Positions 1 to 5,848 of a DNA stretch of 27,478 nt are shown in pieces (within the stretch, counting starts at the first letter, position 1; the number at the start of each line of letters is the position of its first letter). Below the pieces are notes generated by a model. That model was not told the DNA's origin and made no database searches. It saw only the letters and a program-made list of their open reading frames with translations. The position numbers were made by a program, and so were the translations under genes. Source of the stretch: a virus; the IMG/VR virus record IMGVR_UViG_3300007363_000079, positions 1 through 27,478 of that record. One strand, given 5' to 3'.

Positions 1-9
1 GCAACTAGC

Positions 10-981
10 ATGGGAGCCGTAGTATCAATTAAGGGCGCCAAGCTGCCGCCAAAGGCAGCGCAGTCCAAAATGGATACGTTGATCGTCACACAAGCGATGG
101 TTAACGGATGGCGCATTCCGAGTTTCCAGCGGCCAATCCGTATCAATTCAAAGGTGGAAGCGGTCGCCGAACAAATCCGGCGCACGGAATCCATTGAAGG
201 CGTGTTGACGCTAGGCGCGATTCGATCGGAGGCGGGCACACTCTACATTGTGGACGGCCAGCACCGCGTCGAGGCGTTCAAGCTGTCCGGCCTAGAAGAA
301 GCAATAGCGGATGTTCGCGTTTGCATCTTCGATGCTTTGGGGGACATGGCGCAGGAGTTCGTCCAGCTCAATTCGTCGCTGGTAAAGATGCGGCCAGATG
401 ACATTTTGCGCGGACTGGAAAACTCTACGGCATCGCTCAAGGCTATCCGCAAGGCGTGCAGCTTCGTCGGATACGATTACATTCGCCGGGGCACTACGAG
501 CCCGATTGTCGGCATGTCTGCGGTGTTGCGTTGCTGGAATGCGGCGACCAGCGAGACACCGAGCCCGAATGGAGGCATCACTACAACCGCATTAGCGGCC
601 AACCTCGACCCGACAGGAACGCAAAATTTAATCGCGTTCCTGTCCACGGCCCATTCAGCATGGGGGCGCGACCCTGAATATTATCGGCTCTGGGGCAATC
701 TCAATCTCAGCCTGTGCATGTGGCTATGGAATAGGCTGGTGATCGATCGCGACCGCTACGGGAATAAGCGGTATGCCATCCTCGATATCCCGACCTTCAA
801 AAAGTGCCTGATGTCATTGTCAGCCGATGGCGATTACGTCGCTTGGCTGCAAGGGCGGATTTTGCGCGACCGCGACCGCAGCCCCGCCTATACGCGCATC
901 AAGAACGTGTTTTCGCGACGCATTGTGGACGAGACCGGCAAGAAGCAATCGCTTCCGTCCCCGGCGTGGGCGTCATCGTAA
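10..981 (+). CDS. DGQHR/ParB-like domain protein
   Basis: Protein of 323 aa with a DGQHR motif at residues 82-86, preceded by a beta-rich stretch (GTLYIV) and followed around residues 117-136 by FVQLNSS and an acidic/basic helix. This layout (xVDGQHR, then F-x-x-L/I-N) is typical of the DGQHR family that includes DndB and is related to the ParB/sulfiredoxin fold. Some members bind or regulate DNA, but the function here is not known. The ATG at 10 has no visible ribosome binding site and the frame is open to the window edge, so the true start may lie upstream. It precedes the DnaA-like gene by 15 bases and is probably the first visible gene of the replication operon. The C-terminal half is not recognised. 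Confidence 0.75.
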   Translation: MGAVVSIKGAKLPPKAAQSKMDTLIVTQAMVNGWRIPSFQRPIRINSKVEAVAEQIRRTESIEGVLTLGAIRSEAGTLYIVDGQHRVEAFKLSGLEEAIADVRVCIFDALGDMAQEFVQLNSSLVKMRPDDILRGLENSTASLKAIRKACSFVGYDYIRRGTTSPIVGMSAVLRCWNAATSETPSPNGGITTTALAANLDPTGTQNLIAFLSTAHSAWGRDPEYYRLWGNLNLSLCMWLWNRLVIDRDRYGNKRYAILDIPTFKKCLMSLSADGDYVAWLQGRILRDRDRSPAYTRIKNVFSRRIVDETGKKQSLPSPAWASS

Positions 982-996
982 CAAGGGGGGTAGCGA

Positions 997-1539
997 ATGG
1001 CATTTGCGGAATTTTCGTCATCGGCTGAACTGATCAAGCACTACAAGCGCGTGCGTGCGCGCATATTCCCGCGCGTTCCGCCGACGATCCGTCAGCCAGC
1101 GAAAGTCGAAATCAAGGCGCTGGCGCTGCCTGCACCCGTTGCAATCGATGCGCCCGCACCCGTCGCGCCGCCTGATCCAGGGCCGTTTATCCCACCACTG
1201 CCGGTCACGCCAGCGATGTTGCGCAAGGAAACGCCATATCCATCCGTCGATCTGATCAAGCGTGTTGTCTCGCACCATTATCAAATCGCGTTGGTCGATT
1301 TGGTTTCCGCGCGGCGCACAAAAGAAATTGTTGAGCCTCGACAGGTCGCCATGTGGCTGGCGCGCAGCATGACCCCGAGCAGTTTGCCGGTCATTGGTCG
1401 CAAATTCGGCAACCGCGATCACACGACGGTTCTGCATGCGTTCAACAAAATCGAGCATCGGCGCCTCAGTAATCCAGAATTTTCCGATCTTCTCGACGCA
1501 CTGCAAGCAACCATCATGGGGGTACACCAATGGCAATGA
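997..1539 (+). CDS. DnaA domain IV-like DNA-binding protein
   Basis: 180 aa. Residues 83-165 match the C-terminal DNA-binding domain of the replication initiator DnaA. The diagnostic part is GRKFGNRDHTTVLHA (134-148), which in DnaA contacts the DnaA box, and the preceding helix has RQVAMWLAR. The AAA+ ATPase domain is absent; residues 40-75 are a Pro/Ala-rich linker and the N-terminus is basic. It therefore cannot act as a full initiator but could bind DnaA-box-like sites, competing with or recruiting host replication proteins, or act as a regulator. A good GGGGGG ribosome binding site lies 8 bases before the ATG. It overlaps the next gene by 10 bases, consistent with one operon. Confidence 0.85.
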   Translation: MAFAEFSSSAELIKHYKRVRARIFPRVPPTIRQPAKVEIKALALPAPVAIDAPAPVAPPDPGPFIPPLPVTPAMLRKETPYPSVDLIKRVVSHHYQIALVDLVSARRTKEIVEPRQVAMWLARSMTPSSLPVIGRKFGNRDHTTVLHAFNKIEHRRLSNPEFSDLLDALQATIMGVHQWQ

Positions 1540-1838
1540 CTCAGGCGGAATCTGAACGGATTATCGCGCTGCATCAGCTGGGGTACAAGGCTGCCGAAAT
1601 TGCGCATTTAATGGGCATGGATCGGTTGCGAGTGCTGCGCCGAATCCAGAATTGGGACATCAAGGGCATCACGCAAAGCCTGCATGCTCTCGGCATCTAT
1701 AACGAGGGAAAGAATATGAAGGTGCCGCCGGAAGTGTTTGCCGAACGCGATCGCCGTCTATCGCTCGCCCCCCGATCTCTCACCGCTGCCATCTGTGGCG
1801 ATCCTCTGCCGGGATATAGCGCGATGGAGCGGCGATGA
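1530..1838 (+). CDS. small helix-turn-helix phage protein
   Basis: 102 aa. Residues 8-40 (IIALHQLGYKAAEIAHLMGM and after) form a clear helix-turn-helix of the type that reads a short DNA site. The C-terminal tail (LTAAICGDPLPGYSAMERR) resembles a tail seen in small proteins of alphaproteobacterial phages, from memory of the family. A GGGGG ribosome binding site precedes the ATG at 1530; the ATG at 1536 is an alternative start. It overlaps the DnaA-like gene upstream and shares ATGA with rusA downstream, so translation is probably coupled. Likely a regulator or accessory replication factor; the precise role is unknown. Confidence 0.75.
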   Translation: MAMTQAESERIIALHQLGYKAAEIAHLMGMDRLRVLRRIQNWDIKGITQSLHALGIYNEGKNMKVPPEVFAERDRRLSLAPRSLTAAICGDPLPGYSAMERR

Positions 1839-2200
1839 TCGTTGTCGATCTACCAGCGCCCCCGAGCGCCAATCACCTTTGGCAGTCCGGCCGCGGCCGT
1901 GTGTATCGCTCGCCAGCCTATCAGGCTTGGCGCGAGGAAGCGGCATGGATGCTCAAGGGCGTTGGCAAGATCGATGGTCCCGTTCGGGTATCAATCTACA
2001 TCACGCCCAAGGGCCGCGGCGACGCCGATAACCGCGTTAAGCCCGTTTTGGATGCGCTGGTCACGGCCGGCGTGATCGAGGGCGACGACAAGCGATATGT
2101 GCGGGCCGTATCCGCTGAATGGTCCACCGATATGGACCTCAAGGGCGTTCGTGTTTGTGTTGCGTCTGCGTCATCTGAAACGCAAGGGCAGCACGGGTAG
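1835..2200 (+). CDS. rusA: RusA-type Holliday junction resolvase
   Basis: 121 aa, the usual RusA length. RusA is a dimeric nuclease that cuts Holliday junctions symmetrically and clears branched phage DNA before packaging. The catalytic block GRGDADNRVKPVLDAL supplies D63, D65 and K69, with D84 in EGDDKRY, matching in spacing the D70, D72, K76 and D91 of the E. coli enzyme. The N-terminus (PPSANHLW) is also typical. The start ATGA overlaps the upstream stop. The protein should act in the cytoplasm on replication or recombination intermediates. Confidence 0.93.
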   Translation: MIVVDLPAPPSANHLWQSGRGRVYRSPAYQAWREEAAWMLKGVGKIDGPVRVSIYITPKGRGDADNRVKPVLDALVTAGVIEGDDKRYVRAVSAEWSTDMDLKGVRVCVASASSETQGQHG

Positions 2201-2203
2201 ATC

Positions 2204-2788
2204 ATGGCGCGCATCCGCACGATCAAGCCAGAGTTTCCGCAATCAGAAACCGTCGGGACGCTCAGCCGCGACGCCCGCCTGCTGTTCATCCAGCTTTGGA
2301 CGATCGCCGACGATGCGGGCCGGGCGCGAGCTGCTGACCGCCTGCTAGCTGGGCAACTATATCCCTACGATGACGACGCGCCACAACTCATCGGGGGGTG
2401 GCTGGCAGAACTCGAAAGCAAGGGGTTTGTGCGCCGATATGAGGTTGATGGGACCAGGTATCTCGATATCCCTACATGGTCCAGGCATCAGCGCATTGAC
2501 AATGCTGGGAAATCCCACATTCCGGAACATCCGGGAAAAGATGTTCGCCGCGAACCGCCGCGGACCGCCGCGAGTGGCGGCGAACCGCCGCTAGTACCTA
2601 GTACCTTGGACCTAGTACCTAGGACCTCCGCGCCTGACGGCGAAGAAAAACAGATTTTGAATTTTAGGAAAGTGGGGGAGGGGAGACCGTCAGGACCGAA
2701 GCACGGTGCCGTGTCGAAAGCCGTGGCACAGTTTACATCCGCCAGGGCACCGCTGACTGGCAAGCCTACGTCGATGACCACCGATTAG
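2204..2788 (+). CDS. phage replication protein, winged-helix N-terminus (frame disrupted)
   Basis: 194 aa in this frame. The N-terminus MARIRTIKPEF and residues 1-110 (RDARLLFIQLW, DDAGRARA, YEVDGTRYLDIPTW, HQRIDNAGKSHIP) match the winged-helix domain of phage replication or replisome-organiser proteins that recognise an origin and load the helicase. From about residue 155 the reading changes to a short tail, while a protein-like C-terminal sequence continues in the neighbouring frame up to 2931. The gene therefore appears frameshifted, either as a mutation, a sequencing error or programmed slippage; G-rich runs at 2674-2683 are candidates. Its middle holds ordered DNA repeats (see the repeat entries). 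It starts 3 bases after rusA. Confidence 0.8.
   Translation: MARIRTIKPEFPQSETVGTLSRDARLLFIQLWTIADDAGRARAADRLLAGQLYPYDDDAPQLIGGWLAELESKGFVRRYEVDGTRYLDIPTWSRHQRIDNAGKSHIPEHPGKDVRREPPRTAASGGEPPLVPSTLDLVPRTSAPDGEEKQILNFRKVGEGRPSGPKHGAVSKAVAQFTSARAPLTGKPTSMTTD
2551..2590 (+). repeat. 10-bp phased repeats (candidate origin part)
   Basis: Four contiguous decamers: CGAACCGCCG (2551), CGGACCGCCG (2561), CGAGTGGCGG (2571) and CGAACCGCCG (2581). Three are nearly identical and one is diverged. They lie at one-helical-turn spacing inside the replication gene and run directly into the 7-bp repeats. The coding meaning is a Pro/Arg/Gly-rich linker, which tolerates repeats. The role as protein binding sites is inferred. 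Confidence 0.6.
2592..2626 (+). repeat. five tandem 7-bp repeats (candidate iterons)
   Basis: Five contiguous heptamers: TAGTACC, TAGTACC, TTGGACC, TAGTACC and TAGGACC. They follow the decamers and are followed at about 2640-2671 by an AT-rich stretch (GAAAAACAGATTTTGAATTT). Initiator-binding repeats next to an AT-rich unwinding region inside the initiator gene is the lambda ori layout. Function as an origin is inferred. Confidence 0.65.
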
Positions 2789-2931
2789 CGGTCGGATGGG
2801 AACCGCAACCCGATCAACACGGCGGCCATTGGTTCAAAATCGCGGGGGCACAGCCGCCACCGTCAAAGCCGCAGCCACGGGCAGGCCCGGCGCCGGCAAA
2901 AACAGAAACCATTGCAGCGGCAGGGGGCTAA
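2668..2931 (+). pseudogene. frame-displaced C-terminal part of the replication protein
   Basis: This frame is open from 2668 to the TAA at 2929-2931 and has no ATG, GTG or TTG start. It reads GTVYIRQGTADWQAYVDDHR, then a Trp-containing stretch ending HGGHWFKIAG and a Pro/Lys-rich tail. Such W-x-A-Y...GGxWF sequences are typical of the C-terminal domain of phage replication proteins of this class (family knowledge). It fits a continuation of the gene at 2204 after a change of frame (-1 or +2) somewhere between 2668 and 2788, giving a whole product of roughly 240 aa. The stop sits 2 bases before the next ATG, as expected for the real end of the upstream gene. Confidence 0.7.
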
Positions 2932-2933
2932 TC

Positions 2934-3506
2934 ATGGCAGCACGTCGGAAACTGCGTCGCGTATCACAACATCACCGCCAGGCGATCGACCGCATACACG
3001 AACGCCTGGCGCAGGACCTCCCGCGAGGCTCGATCACCGCGCCGATCGTGGTGGACGATCCGCACGGTATCGAGACGGGCGAAAAAATCGTCGTTCTGCG
3101 GAGCCTGAGAAATGATCCTATCGCCGCCATGCACGCGCGGGGGCAGGTGGATCAAGCGCAGTTTGCCGCCGCGCGCCATTGGCAGCGCTGTCACGAGCGG
3201 GTCGAGGTTGGCGGGGCCTCTGCCATCGACCCGGCAAAAGAAGCTGTGGACGGAGGGCCGGGCTATCCCGAGCCCCTGACTGACGCCATGCGGCGGGCAG
3301 CGCACGACCTCGCCCGCGCCGGCCGGGCCCTGGGCCAGGAAGGGGAGGCCATTGTGCGCGATGTTCTGGGGGCGGGAATGACGCTGTTGCTGGCGGCGGC
3401 AGCTCGCGGGCTGACGACGGAGCGGGAATTGATCTATTTCGGCGGCCGCTTCCGGGAGGCCCTGGAAACACTAGCCAAGGTGTTCGGCTACACGAACGCC
3501 CGCTAG
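2934..3506 (+). CDS. phage protein resembling DUF6456 proteins
   Basis: 190 aa when started at the ATG at 2934, which has an AGGGGG ribosome binding site and follows the stop at 2929-2931. The same frame is open upstream to 2796, but that part overlaps the real C-terminus of the replication gene. The N-terminus is strongly basic (MAARRKLRRVSQHHR). Then come RNDPIAAMHARGQVDQAQFAAARHWQR, AIDPAKEAVDGG and a helical C-terminus (VLGAGMTLLLAAAARGLT, FREALETLAKVFGY). This order, a basic block, an ARGQ(V/L)-x-A-Q-x-x-A(A/G)-x-x block and a helical end, resembles alphaproteobacterial DUF6456 proteins; the match is from memory. It may be DNA-binding or regulatory. It is the last gene before the IS element. 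Confidence 0.65.
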   Translation: MAARRKLRRVSQHHRQAIDRIHERLAQDLPRGSITAPIVVDDPHGIETGEKIVVLRSLRNDPIAAMHARGQVDQAQFAAARHWQRCHERVEVGGASAIDPAKEAVDGGPGYPEPLTDAMRRAAHDLARAGRALGQEGEAIVRDVLGAGMTLLLAAAARGLTTERELIYFGGRFREALETLAKVFGYTNAR

Positions 3507-3591
3507 GGCTTGACGAAGGCGACGGGTCATGATACACGAATCACCATGTTGCCGATTTGCGCCCGGACGGGGAAACCCGCTTGGGCGTTTT
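3507..3591. other. end of early operon, interrupted by the IS
   Basis: Short non-coding stretch between the early operon and the IS element. A weak stem (AAACCC/GGGcGTTT, 3573-3590) ending in T residues could be the early-operon terminator. If the IS is removed, a frame of only 25 codons from ATG 3529 runs across the insertion point and stops at 5911, too short to call a gene. Confidence 0.3.
3584..3591. repeat. left target site duplication
   Basis: GGCGTTTT directly before the left inverted repeat; an identical copy follows the right end. Length 8 matches the IS1595 family. Confidence 0.9.
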
Positions 3592-3617
3592 CGGCATTAT
3601 AACCTTGACAAAGCGGA
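3592..3617 (+). repeat. left terminal inverted repeat of the IS
   Basis: Reads CGGCATTATAACCTTGACAA followed by AGCGGA. It differs from the right end, read inwards, at two positions. It includes TTGACA (3605-3610), a perfect -35 box pointing inwards, but no good -10 is seen at 16-18 bases. Confidence 0.9.
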
Positions 3618-3621
3618 TAGT

Positions 3622-3843
3622 ATGCCTAGTTGTAAACCCGCATCCGAAGGCCAACAGTCAGAGGGTGCTGGCGCGCCCGAGGTTACGGAAGATATGGTGG
3701 CTGCTGGAGCAGAAGCTTTGCAATCGTTTTTGGAGAGCGGTTCCCTTTCTTATGAGTTCGTTGCCGAGCGGGTGTATATGTCCATGGCCCGTGTATCTGA
3801 TGCAAAAAGCGCTTATTGGCCTCTCGGCGCAGAGCCGGGTTGA
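3622..3843 (+). CDS. small IS passenger protein, unknown function
   Basis: 73 aa from the ATG at 3622, just inside the left inverted repeat, so it could be driven by the inward TTGACA. After a polar N-terminus, the segment VTEDMVAAGAEAL followed by YEFVAERVYMSMA is a two-helix pattern (VTxxMxxAGxxAL...VxxxVYxxM) seen in many small hypothetical proteins of alphaproteobacterial phages and mobile DNA; this is memory of the family. The frame extends upstream to 3529 across the IS boundary, which is why the internal ATG is preferred. It overlaps, tail to tail, the end of the minus-strand passenger at 3683, so one of the two may be longer on paper than in reality. Confidence 0.5.
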   Translation: MPSCKPASEGQQSEGAGAPEVTEDMVAAGAEALQSFLESGSLSYEFVAERVYMSMARVSDAKSAYWPLGAEPG

Positions 3844-4321
3844 TCACATGGCTGATGCGAATGGTGATTTTCAAGCAGTCTAATTGCATCGCAAGCAGGT
3901 CACCGAGAGAAAATAGGTCTTGCTCATATTCGAGCATTGATTTGGCGGTCAACTGATTGGTTATGCGGACGCTCCACGCCTCGTAGGCAAATGAACGATG
4001 GCACATCTTATCCCGCTCAAGACCAATCACATCGAGATGCTGGAGGCATACCTCAATCTCTTTTTTTGTTTTTTGTGTGCGTTTGCTGATCCGAAGCATA
4101 GCTAGGATTCTTGATTTCATGTCGCCGAACCGCATTCCGGCAAAAAGTATCCGGGCCTTATCCTCTTTGAGGCCAGAAAGTTTCCTGCCAAGCTGGTTCA
4201 CTAAACACTCGGCTTGTGCGTAGGATACGATGAACTCGCCTATGGTAGCGTAATAGTCCTTTTCGGATGGTGGCGGCGGATGTGAGCGCGCTTGCTGCGA
4301 CAGGTCAAAGAGTCCAGGCAT
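3683..4321 (-). CDS. IS passenger protein, unknown function
   Basis: 212 aa from the ATG at 4321, chosen because GAAGGA stands 8 bases upstream; the same frame is open further to 4396. The core (residues about 25-125) is helical: YYATIGEFIVSYAQAECLVN, LSGLKEDKARILFAGMRFGD, then IEVCLQHLDVIGLERDKMCH. It resembles hypothetical proteins with an F-x-x-x-V-x-x-[WY]-[AS]-x-[AL]-E helix and ARxIFxGMR motif found near transposons; no function is known. No membrane segment or catalytic motif is visible. The last 50 residues are basic, low in predicted structure and overlap the plus-strand gene at 3622-3843. The gene lies between the inverted repeats and so travels with the IS. Confidence 0.65.
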   Translation of the reverse strand: MPGLFDLSQQARSHPPPPSEKDYYATIGEFIVSYAQAECLVNQLGRKLSGLKEDKARILFAGMRFGDMKSRILAMLRISKRTQKTKKEIEVCLQHLDVIGLERDKMCHRSFAYEAWSVRITNQLTAKSMLEYEQDLFSLGDLLAMQLDCLKITIRISHVINPALRREANKRFLHQIHGPWTYTPARQRTHKKGNRSPKTIAKLLLQQPPYLP

Positions 4322-4520
4322 GGTCAAAGTCCTTCGGCCACAAAGTAAGGATATTGAAATCGCTCCCGACGCTTGGGAGCGATTTGAGCGCGCCATTGAC
4401 GTGGTAGCGAAAAGCCCGCCACAGCACAGGAAGTCTACCGAAACGAATCAGAGGCGCGGCAAGGGTAAAGGCGCCCCTGTGGGCAACCGAAAGAAAAAGC
4501 GCGGAGGATCAGGGAGTTGA
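4320..4520 (+). CDS. small basic IS passenger protein
   Basis: 66 aa. An N-terminal segment IEIAPDAWERFERAIDVVAK is an amphipathic helix, followed by SPPQHR and a highly basic tail (GRGK-like, KKKRGG). Proteins with D-A-W-E-R-F-x-x-A-[VI] and a K-S-P-P-x-H-R end occur widely in alphaproteobacteria without known function; the basic tail suggests nucleic-acid contact. Its ATG shares the CATG at 4319-4322 with the divergent minus-strand passenger. The ribosome binding site is weak. Confidence 0.5.
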   Translation: MVKVLRPQSKDIEIAPDAWERFERAIDVVAKSPPQHRKSTETNQRRGKGKGAPVGNRKKKRGGSGS

Positions 4521-4577
4521 TGCCGCTACACTTTGTAATTGCCGCATCAGCGCGCTTGTGATTCCATGCAAATGGTT

Positions 4578-4613
4578 GGGGCGGCCCCGTTGCCGCTAGA
4601 ACGGGACCGCCCC
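4578..4613 (-). terminator. strong hairpin just 3' of the tRNA-like gene
   Basis: Arms of 14 bp (4578-4591 and 4600-4613; GGGGCGG...CCGCCCC with one G-U pair) around an 8-base loop. It begins one base after the discriminator of the minus-strand tRNA-like gene. There is no U tract, so it may be a processing or stability element rather than an intrinsic terminator. Confidence 0.7.
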
Positions 4614-4614
4614 G

Positions 4615-4688
4615 AGGCTAGGACAGGAATTGAACCTGCGTCTCCCAGATTTCCAGCCCAGGGCGCATAACCATTCTGCCACCTAGCC
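4615..4688 (-). tRNA. tRNA-like gene, Cys-like body with GGA anticodon and enlarged anticodon arm
   Basis: Minus strand, 74 bases including the discriminator, no encoded CCA. The acceptor stem is perfect over 7 bp (GGCTAGG/CCTAGCC). The D arm GCAGAATGGTTATGC has a GCA/TGC stem and the GG of the D loop. The T arm is GCAGG-TTCAATT-CCTGT. These arms and the U discriminator are very close to bacterial tRNA-Cys. The anticodon loop CTGGAAA gives GGA (4652-4654), formally Ser, where tRNA-Cys would have CTGCAAA. The anticodon arm is three bases longer than in tRNA-Cys. One fold has a 6-bp stem with three wobble pairs and a normal 7-base loop; another has a U-U mismatch and an 8-base loop. It lies inside the IS, in transposase orientation, between two hairpins. 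It could be functional, a decoy or decayed. Confidence 0.75.
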
Positions 4689-4696
4689 AGCCTGAT

Positions 4697-4721
4697 CGCC
4701 CCGCCGCCCAACGGCGGGGCG
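4697..4721 (-). repeat. perfect 10-bp hairpin just 5' of the tRNA-like gene
   Basis: CGCCCCGCCG (4697-4706) and CGGCGGGGCG (4712-4721) are exact inverted copies with a 5-base loop. On the minus strand it sits between the transposase stop and the tRNA-like gene, 8 bases before the tRNA 5' end. It may end the transposase mRNA or mark a processing point. Confidence 0.75.
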
Positions 4722-4891
4722 AATCGATTCTGAGCATAGCAAGGTGGATTGTCGCGGCGCGGCCTGCCGGCCCGCGTGTCCACACGTTTTAAGATGTTGG
4801 TGGGCGGGATTGCCAGTATCGCACGCGGCGCACCTTACGTTTGCGGCCGGCGCGTTTCTTGCGCCATCGCAAGAATCGCTTGGCGGCGAAA
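4722..4891. other. region between transposase and tRNA hairpin
   Basis: 170 bases of the IS without a well-supported gene. On the minus strand a frame that begins inside the transposase (ATG 4974) continues to 4789 and encodes a very basic end (AKRFLRWRKKRAGRKRKVRR). It has no obvious ribosome binding site and may be chance. Confidence 0.4.
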
Positions 4892-5842
4892 CTATAGTTC
4901 GGCTGCGTGAGGCCGGCGGTACGTGAGGCGCTTGCCCTGGATGCCTTTGGCGAGCAGCGCCGCACGTTCCCCATCGTTCACACCGAGGGCGATGCGGTTG
5001 TTGTAGCGGAAATCGAATTCCGCGAGATAGCGATGCAGGTGCTTCTCAGCGCAATGCTGGTAGACGCCGCGCATCCCGCGCTTGAACACTGAGAAGTAGC
5101 CTTCGACGGTATTCGTAGTGACATCGCCGCGGGCATATTCGCCAGCGGTATGCACGACGGTTTCGTGTGCTGCGTATCCCTTGCCGACCTGCTTATAGAG
5201 TTTGCTTTCGTCGGTGTGCAGGCGGCTTTCTCGCTTGATGTTCTCGCGCACGATGGTCGCGACCGTGACCTGATCGGCAACCGGAACGTGGAACGTGCGC
5301 ACGCTGCCGCCTCGCTCGACCAAGGCGAGGATCGGGCGATTGTTTAGCACCTTGCGCTTGTAGGGACGGCCCTGGCGCTGCTTGGAGACTTGCGCCTGTG
5401 CAGTCTTGCCGAAGTAAGTTTCGTCGGCCTCGACCACTTGGCCTTCACCGCCCATGGGCTCAAGGCCGCCAGTACGCATTGCCTCGCGGAGGCGGTGCAT
5501 CATGAACCACGTTGATTTGTAGCTGATGCCGAGCATGCGGTGGACCTGATGGGCGCTCACGCCCTTCTTGCTGGCGGTCATCAGGAACAGCGCAGCCAGC
5601 CACTTGGTCAGCGGAATCTTGGAGCGCTCGAAAACGGTTTTCACCGTCACCGTGAATTGCTGGCGGCATTCCTTGCACTGGTAGACGCCAGCGCGGTGCG
5701 CCTCGCCTTCGAGCTTGGTCACGTCATCGCCGGTAACTCCACAGTGCGGGCAAACCGCACCGTTCGGCCACACGCGAGCTTCGAGCCATTCGCGGGCTTT
5801 GGCTTCGTCTTGAAAGATCGGGTTTTTGAGCAGGTCGGCCAT
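4892..5842 (-). CDS. IS1595-family transposase
   Basis: 316 aa, normal family length. It cuts and joins the element ends. Residues 31-59 are the N-terminal zinc ribbon (C31-x2-C34 and C56-x2-C59) expected in this family. The DDE-like core has VEADETYFGK with D140, LHTDES with D211, and the NTVEGYFSVFKRGMRG block (N244, E247), which in this family supplies the last metal ligand. The frame is intact, so the enzyme is probably active. The ATG at 5842 is preceded by a promoter in the right inverted repeat whose predicted transcript start falls at or next to the ATG, so the message may lack a leader. No ribosome binding site is visible. Confidence 0.95.
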   Translation of the reverse strand: MADLLKNPIFQDEAKAREWLEARVWPNGAVCPHCGVTGDDVTKLEGEAHRAGVYQCKECRQQFTVTVKTVFERSKIPLTKWLAALFLMTASKKGVSAHQVHRMLGISYKSTWFMMHRLREAMRTGGLEPMGGEGQVVEADETYFGKTAQAQVSKQRQGRPYKRKVLNNRPILALVERGGSVRTFHVPVADQVTVATIVRENIKRESRLHTDESKLYKQVGKGYAAHETVVHTAGEYARGDVTTNTVEGYFSVFKRGMRGVYQHCAEKHLHRYLAEFDFRYNNRIALGVNDGERAALLAKGIQGKRLTYRRPHAAEL

Positions 5843-5848
5843 GGGCGA

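Noticed and set aside
2796-2933. N-terminal extension of the DUF6456-like gene
   Set aside because: The sequence is better read in the neighbouring frame as the C-terminus of the replication protein, and the ATG at 2934 has a ribosome binding site.
3557-3883. Plus-strand frame of 108 codons across the IS left end
   Set aside because: It joins phage and IS sequence, has Trp/Cys/Arg-rich low-quality composition and competes with better frames.
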